From contig NC_056545.1 in assembly GCF_910596095.1 (NCBI RefSeq), positions 21,165,067 through 21,229,066 of the forward strand: a stretch of 64,000 bases of DNA, written 5' to 3'. This DNA comes from Thunnus maccoyii (lineage: Eukaryota > Chordata > Actinopteri > Scombriformes > Scombridae). The position numbers and the translations under genes were made by a program. The notes under the pieces are model-generated. The model did not search any database. It was not told where the DNA came from and saw only the letters and a list, made by a program, of their open reading frames with translations. Of the stretch, positions 57,901 through 64,000 are shown piece after piece. Numbering within the stretch: position 1 is the first letter of the stretch; each line of letters begins with the position of its first letter.

Positions 57901-59934
57901 CAAAACAAATTCACATTGTTTTAATAAACAAGTCAGTCAGTAATTGGTCTGTTTCCATCATGCCATGAGCAACTGCAATCTGATTTCATGCTGCGCATTG
58001 CACGAGTAGTTTTCCACACAACAGTAAAGTTGGTTATCTTGCTGGTAAGTTGAAGGTGTACAGCCTGTCGCCTGCCACTCTTCATCTAACAGCTCACTGT
58101 GGCTGCTCCCTCCATTACTCCCTGTAACATTTAAACATGTCAGAAATGATTGTTGTCATTTCTGTTGAACAATCACTAACCACAGTGACAAAAACATTGC
58201 ATTTCCTGTGGCTTCTTAACAGTCATCCTGTGTTTCACCATTTGAATGCCTTTAACATGAAGCAGCAGCAGTAGGAAGCAGAAACTTAATGCAACTCTGA
58301 CACAGTGGAAATAGAGCGAACAGTAAACAGTGAGGCTGTTAATCAGTTAGATAAAATTACATGCACACATCGTTTTCCTGTGAATTCCTCATGTGTGAAG
58401 GTAATTTAAATCCAGTGCAGGAATGGCAGACTCTGCCACTAACAATAAAAATGACTATGTAGGGATGTGACTACAGAATGTGAATACATTGAATGGATAT
58501 ATAGGTGGGAAAAATACCAACCATAAATATTATGAAAAAAGGGGGTTTGATTTGGTGATTGACATTTGAGTCAATTCTTATTATTTTGGGGTTTCAGGTT
58601 AAGAGTTAGGAGTTAATAAGGAAATAGTCCTGTCAAAGTCAGAAATGAACTTCATAGCTGAGGCTAGAAAATATAAACGGCTCGAAGACACCACCAGCTA
58701 CAAATGAAACTGACATTTGCTCAATCTGTGGAAAATTAATTTGTGGTTACAAACAGGGATGTTTCACCTTGGACACTTTTCAGCACCTTGCTAGCTGAAT
58801 GAATTACTTTCCTTATTTTGTTTGCTCAGGAATGAAAATGTGTTTGCATATTTCGTACAACACATCAGATAATTGGATTGCTATTTAACAACCAAATTAC
58901 CAAATGAAAATTAAATGAAGGAGGGGGTTACCTTAACATTAAAGCTACCTTTGGGAAGGCTATAGGGCAGGAGAAAGAAAAAGTGTTGAGACATTTTGAC
59001 CACGTGTTTACTATGAGGATCCAGTGGGTTTACCACATTAGCAAATATTTTACCACATATGACTGTCTTTTTCTTGTCAACAATAAATGTCACGATGTGG
59101 AGGATTTACCTGGGAGACAAGTTTCTGCGGCTGCTGTGGAACAGACACTGTGGCCAGAGATTAATTAATATGACATTTTCTTTATGAAAAAACCTGTAGA
59201 ATCAAAACATGGCATTGGCACTTTACTAATAAAAAAAACATGATGATGAATTAACAATTAACGTTAAAATGATTTAAATGTGATTGTTGATTACATGATA
59301 ACTTCTGTGTTTGTCAGGCTCGTGTGGTGGTGGATCAAGAAACAATAAAAAAAATACCAAATCTCAAATTGCAACTCTTCTCATGATGTTTTTATATTAA
59401 TGCACAGCAAGGTTTACACTTGGTCAGTACACTTTACCAGATTTTCTTTTTACTCTTACCAGTTGTCTGCGTGATTAAGAGACAAAATTAATAATCTGCA
59501 AGGTTAAGAATAGAAAATACTTCAAAAGTGACATTACAATATTAGTAAATGATGTATTGGTCAGTTCTCCACAACAGTACTGACTGTTCTTCTACTCATA
59601 CTCTAAAGAGTGAGGTTACCAAGAGACATCAATGCACTATGACTTTAAATTAAGAAACACATTCACACATGTAGCATAAAGAAAGAAACTGCAAATACAG
59701 AACATTTCCCAAGTCATAAGGAATAAAACAGAACTTACTTACAACAAAGAAAGTTTTCAGTGAACACTGAAAATTGATAAACACAACTGGAGTCCACAAT
59801 TTGGTGTTGGAAAATCTAACGAAAGCTCACAATGTTCAAGACGAAAACATTTTTAAATTTTAATTGTTGATTAGGTCATGAAATTTAATGTTGTACAACA
59901 GAGAAATCCTCAAGATTTGAAGTCAACACATACA
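54991..59934. other. Gene-free spacer
   Basis: I see no supportable exon. Near 56870-56930 there is a cluster of TTAATATTAATAACTAAATTAA words, possible homeodomain sites. It lies beside an inverted pair of CCAAT boxes (GATTGG at 56863 and CCAATC at 56879). This is weak evidence for a regulatory role. Confidence 0.4.

Positions 59935-59982
<48 letters not shown>
59935..59982. repeat. ATCT tetranucleotide microsatellite
   Basis: About twelve uninterrupted TATC units, ending in ATCGATAT. Confidence 0.98.
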
Positions 59983-62900
59983 GATATATTGTCAATGGGA
60001 TGAAGGTATCTAAATATACTTAATCAACCCTAAAGAACAAGGTCAAGTCTTCAAATTCCTTTCTTTTATTATATTTGTTGATTCATTTTCCATCTATCTA
60101 ATACATTATCTAATCGTAGTATTGAGTTATCAAGGACATACTTGTTTTTGTGTTGAGAAATGTTAAGATATCATTAAAAGAAAACCTTAACATGGTGACA
60201 GTGAGGAAAATACTTCTGGATAGTGGGTCCTCCAGTCAGCCAATCACAAAGCTTCAAATTTTGGATTTCAAATTCAACTCATCCCTGTGACGATCTAAAA
60301 TCTATGTTTTTTATTGAAAGAACATCATCAAACAGTTACATAAAATAACACAAATAACAGCTCAGATAACTAAACAATGCAAAGACAATAATTCAAACAA
60401 CATACAAATACATGGTTTCAGTGATAGCAGCAACCATAATAACCACCATAGCAACAATGAAAACCTGCAAAAATTTTTCGTAATAACTAACAAAGTAAAC
60501 ATTTTATACATTCACTGAATGAAGATTATGAAAATAAAAATGAATGAATGAAAGTAAAATGCAAATTCTTGCTACAAAACACATTTGAGAATAAAAGGTC
60601 GGTCTTTTTGTTTTTTTTTAGCAGACAGAAATTTGACAGTCATGTGACATGGAAGGCCAATAGTCATCTCACAATTTTAGAGCAATTATTGTGAAACTAA
60701 GACGTTTTGCACTGTGGACCAATGTAGCTATTACACATTTTGATGTGAGACCGGGTTGTCACATTTGTATTCATAGATATTCATTCTATTTGCTTGTTAT
60801 GTTAAAATCAACAGTTGTTAAAGCTGTCACCTCTCGATAATCTTAGCTGCCCTTTGATGATTCATGAAGCTGTTCTTTACACATCTTTCCTGCTGCCTCT
60901 GGTTCATCTCATCCATTACACACACTCACTTTATCACCGAGCCACTCCTTGACACCACAAACATGACATAAACACATCGAACATCTTCACCAACCTCCAG
61001 ACACGAGAGTGTGAAAATGACAGACTGGATCAATACTTTGTTTAGCTTGAGAGCAGCTGCTGGCTGTGAACTGAGATCACAAGAGCTCAGTTTCAACGGC
61101 CACACTAGCAGCTGCACTGAGATGCTCAATGCAGGGAGGAGACCTGAGTTGGGCGGATGCCTCGTGTGGTGAAAAAGCTCCATCTGCTCCCTCCAGTCTT
61201 GGATCGTTCAGCATCAGACTGCTTTTGTGAAGTTGTCCTGGTGTTTGTGATCTAAGCGTGCGTGGACTGTGGACCTCACAGCTCCAGGTATAAAAACTGA
61301 CCGGACTGTTCGTAGTGCAAGTGACATGTGAACAAACGCTGCATAGTGGAGGACTGATCAAACACTTCTGGTTTCTGTTACATTCATGGCAGCTTAATCG
61401 CTTTCAACTCACATAATTCCTGTATAAATTCATCAAGTCAGATGAGATAGGCCTAGAAGAAAGAAGAAATGCTGATTAAAGGAAATATGTGAGAGGAGGA
61501 AGAGATGGAAGCAAAGTACAGAGCTGCCTGTGAGGGTGAGGTGGGGTGAGGTGGGGGGGAGTTTTCCTCAGAGTCCTCTGTCATTTATGCTTGGAGGAAA
61601 AAAAAAAAAAAAGAAAGAAAAAAAAAATCACATACAGGGCCCCTGTCTCATTTCTATGGCAACCTGAAGGCTATTATCGTACCTTGCCATTCATTATGAA
61701 AGGACTTCAGTTGACGGGGAGCGAGACGGGGTAGGGAGAGGAGAGGACAGTGCAGTGCATTTTCCCTGCTCACAGCTGGGAAACCGAATTGAAAACAATG
61801 AATGAGTGAAAGAGAAACTCCACTCTGCAGTGTGGTGCAGGAAAGTTCACCGACACTTACTGTATAATAGTTTATTAATGCAATGGATTTTCTGTTTTCC
61901 AACCATGACTGAATAGGTATATAAAGAAAGAAATTAAAACATGAGTCAAGTGATAATGAAACAGATCGTTCATGACAACAATATGATGCAACGGTCAGAA
62001 ATGTCAACAGGTGTTTTGATAACAAGCTACTGCATCTTAGATATACAAGTTTGTGCATTTTTTCTTCTGTTTGATTGGTAAAGTTGAAATGCTGTCTTTC
62101 CTCAGTATATTTTACACAACACATTTACAAGAAGGCCTGTAATTGTGTTGAAATTTGCTTGTCTTCACCAAAATAACAAAACTATTGGTCAAACTTAAAC
62201 AAGATCCATGAAAACATGCAAAACAATCTACCTTTAAGAACTCATTATTTCACATTCATGATCATTTGACAAGCTACATAGCAAATGTTGCTGCTTTTCT
62301 AAAGCCTTGACACTGAGAAACAACACAGCGCACCCTGACCCACTTTCTGCTGATGAAGACTGTGTGATACGGTCGAAAGCTCCAGAACAAGCCCTCAACT
62401 GGACCTTGAGTTGAGCCTGTTTTGTCAAATATTTGACATTTATTTGTACTCGACCAAATGTAATTATCTACAAATTCAATTCTGTGCTCACTTGGCCATT
62501 AGTTACAGATGTGCAACAGAGCCCCAAAAGAAAAATGAAACACAATATACTGTATGTAGTAAATGTACATTCAGGATAAAAACATGCATGTTTAAAATGT
62601 TCCAAAGAATGAAATCATTGTTTTACACTTCATAGAGCTGTTTTACTAGTTATCATTTTGTTAAATTAATGCAATGTTTAAAGATTGAAATATGAATAAA
62701 AAATATTTATCGGCCACATTTTTATTTAAATGTACCTGTTGGATCATTAGGCTGTTATTACATGACTCAAGATGAAACAAACCCTGAATGTCTTTCTAAT
62801 ACACAGCATCAACTTCTGGTGAATCTGTTTGTGAAGGAAACAATATTTGTGTGAAATAAAACTTGATATATTATTTTAATTTTCTTGTTTATTAAGTGAC

Positions 62901-63610
62901 CCACCCAAAAAACAACAACAACAAGGAAATCTTGAGCACAGATTAAATGACATAATTGAATGATACACAGACCTGTTTGGTTTAGTAGATGAGTTTTATC
63001 AGCCTTCAACTCTGCTGACCACAGTTCAAGTCTTACCAAGAGGATTTCTAGTGAAGGTGAAGATTTTCTTTGACTGAAACGTAAGCAAAAATATTTCCTG
63101 TAAGCTGCTTAAACCCGACACTGACCTCAACCATAAACTCAACAAAGATTGTTTGACTTGGCTTAAACCCTAAATGTAACTCAACGGTGATGTCTCCACA
63201 ACAACACAACACATGACATTGGCATATGACATTTCAATATGACATGTTAAATTGCGCTAATGTGAACTAAGTGAACTAAGTATAAGCAGCACACACAGCA
63301 AACTTGTCCACCTGGCATTAACTCTGTTTGCAGACACAGATTGTGTAATGTGAAAATTAGATTTTACTATAGAGCAACTCTTTAAGATTCGGTACAATGT
63401 GAGTGCAGTTAAATAATTTTCAGTTTGACCAGAGATCAGTGCTGCTGTTGCTAACTGTGTGAGAAGAGAGAGCAGGGTTAGTGTGACAGTGCATTAGCAG
63501 CCAGAGTCCATTCTCTCCGTCCCCAGAGAGACCAGAGCGGGCATATTAACATTCTCCTCAGAAGAGCCACAGGATCTGCCTTCAATGCCGTCTGACTCCA
63601 AACAAAAGAC
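59983..63610. other. Gene-free spacer
   Basis: Open frames are short, unsupported and without recognisable domains. Poly-A/GA-rich tracts occur at 61600-61627. No gene is called. Confidence 0.45.
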
Positions 63611-63615
63611 GGTGT

Positions 63616-63677
<62 letters not shown>

Positions 63678-63680
63678 GTG
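63611..63680. repeat. GT dinucleotide microsatellite
   Basis: About 70 bp of nearly pure GT/TG repeat with rare interruptions. It accounts for the His-Thr repeats in the minus-strand open frames at this place. Confidence 0.98.
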
Positions 63681-64000
63681 AGAGACACAGAGACAGGCTG
63701 GGGGTGTGTGTAACTGTGTGTAAGACGAGGAGAAAAAAGCAGGGAGCAGGAGCGAGGGAAAGGGGCTACAGTAGGAGGAGATGAGTTTCAGTATACTGTA
63801 TATGTACGGTGGGCTGCACTGTATAGATCTGCATCCTTCCTCGAGCATACTGCAGACACCATGTCCAGCAAAATCCAAAACTTTATGAGATGTTTTCATG
63901 GAAATCGGCATTCTTTTCCCTTCATTTCTCAGCTTGTACAGCTGGCTTTGAAAGAGTTTTAATTAAAAGAACAAACGGCTGTTGAATCATTTCATCATGC
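63681..64000. other. Window end, no gene seen
   Basis: A purine-rich stretch (AGGAGAAAAAAGCAGGGAGC) is followed by an ATG at 63861 opening a 33-codon frame (starting MSSKIQNFMRCF). I do not recognise it, and it shows no clear donor. Confidence 0.4.

Noticed and set aside
63861-63962. Short open frame starting MSSKIQNFMRCF near the window end
   Set aside because: 33 codons with no known match, and no donor seen before its stop.

Overview
The window looks like nuclear DNA of a ray-finned fish, most likely a percomorph teleost. It is AT-rich, its genes have small exons with short introns, and the proteins read as vertebrate sorting nexin and carotenoid oxygenase. The spacers carry dispersed repeats of a kind common in percomorph genomes, plus CA, TATC and ATT microsatellites. 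The species cannot be named from this sequence alone. Two protein-coding genes can be assembled exon by exon. snx19 (sorting nexin 19) is on the minus strand from 29855 down to 24047, in 11 coding exons giving 914 residues. A BCO2-type carotenoid oxygenase is on the plus strand from 37184/37199 to 45449, in 12 coding exons giving 554 or 559 residues. They are divergent neighbours with about 7.3 kb between their start codons. Between them, 30505-33955, lies a tandem array of a roughly 655-bp unit. Each unit carries one tRNA-Arg(ACG) and one tRNA-His(GTG), all on the minus strand. Four Arg copies are intact and identical and one has an internal deletion. The His copies range from intact to clearly decayed, and a truncated His relic marks the low-coordinate edge. 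Layout: 1-5 kb holds a dead MADF-domain fragment and a broken HIPK-like kinase copy followed by a decayed acidic tail. 5-24 kb is gene-poor and repeat-bearing, with a tRNA-like SINE, a transposon inserted in another repeat, a hAT end and a LINE 3' end; no coding exon could be supported. 24-30 kb is snx19, 30.5-34 kb the tRNA array, 34-37 kb a spacer with possible promoter elements, and 37-45.5 kb bco2. 45.5-64 kb is again without supportable genes and contains SINE remnants, MITEs (one nested in another), microsatellites and two GC-richer blocks that might be regulatory. The two genes do not form one pathway: SNX19 is an endosome/ER membrane-contact protein and BCO2 cleaves carotenoids in mitochondria. 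The most notable observations are the alternating Arg/His tRNA array, an inferred GC-AG intron in snx19 that alone keeps the reading frame, a perfect D-box pair just upstream of the bco2 start, a bco2 donor site lying inside a GT microsatellite, and the HIPK-like copy that has lost its catalytic residues. Nothing here clearly forms a new multi-gene system.
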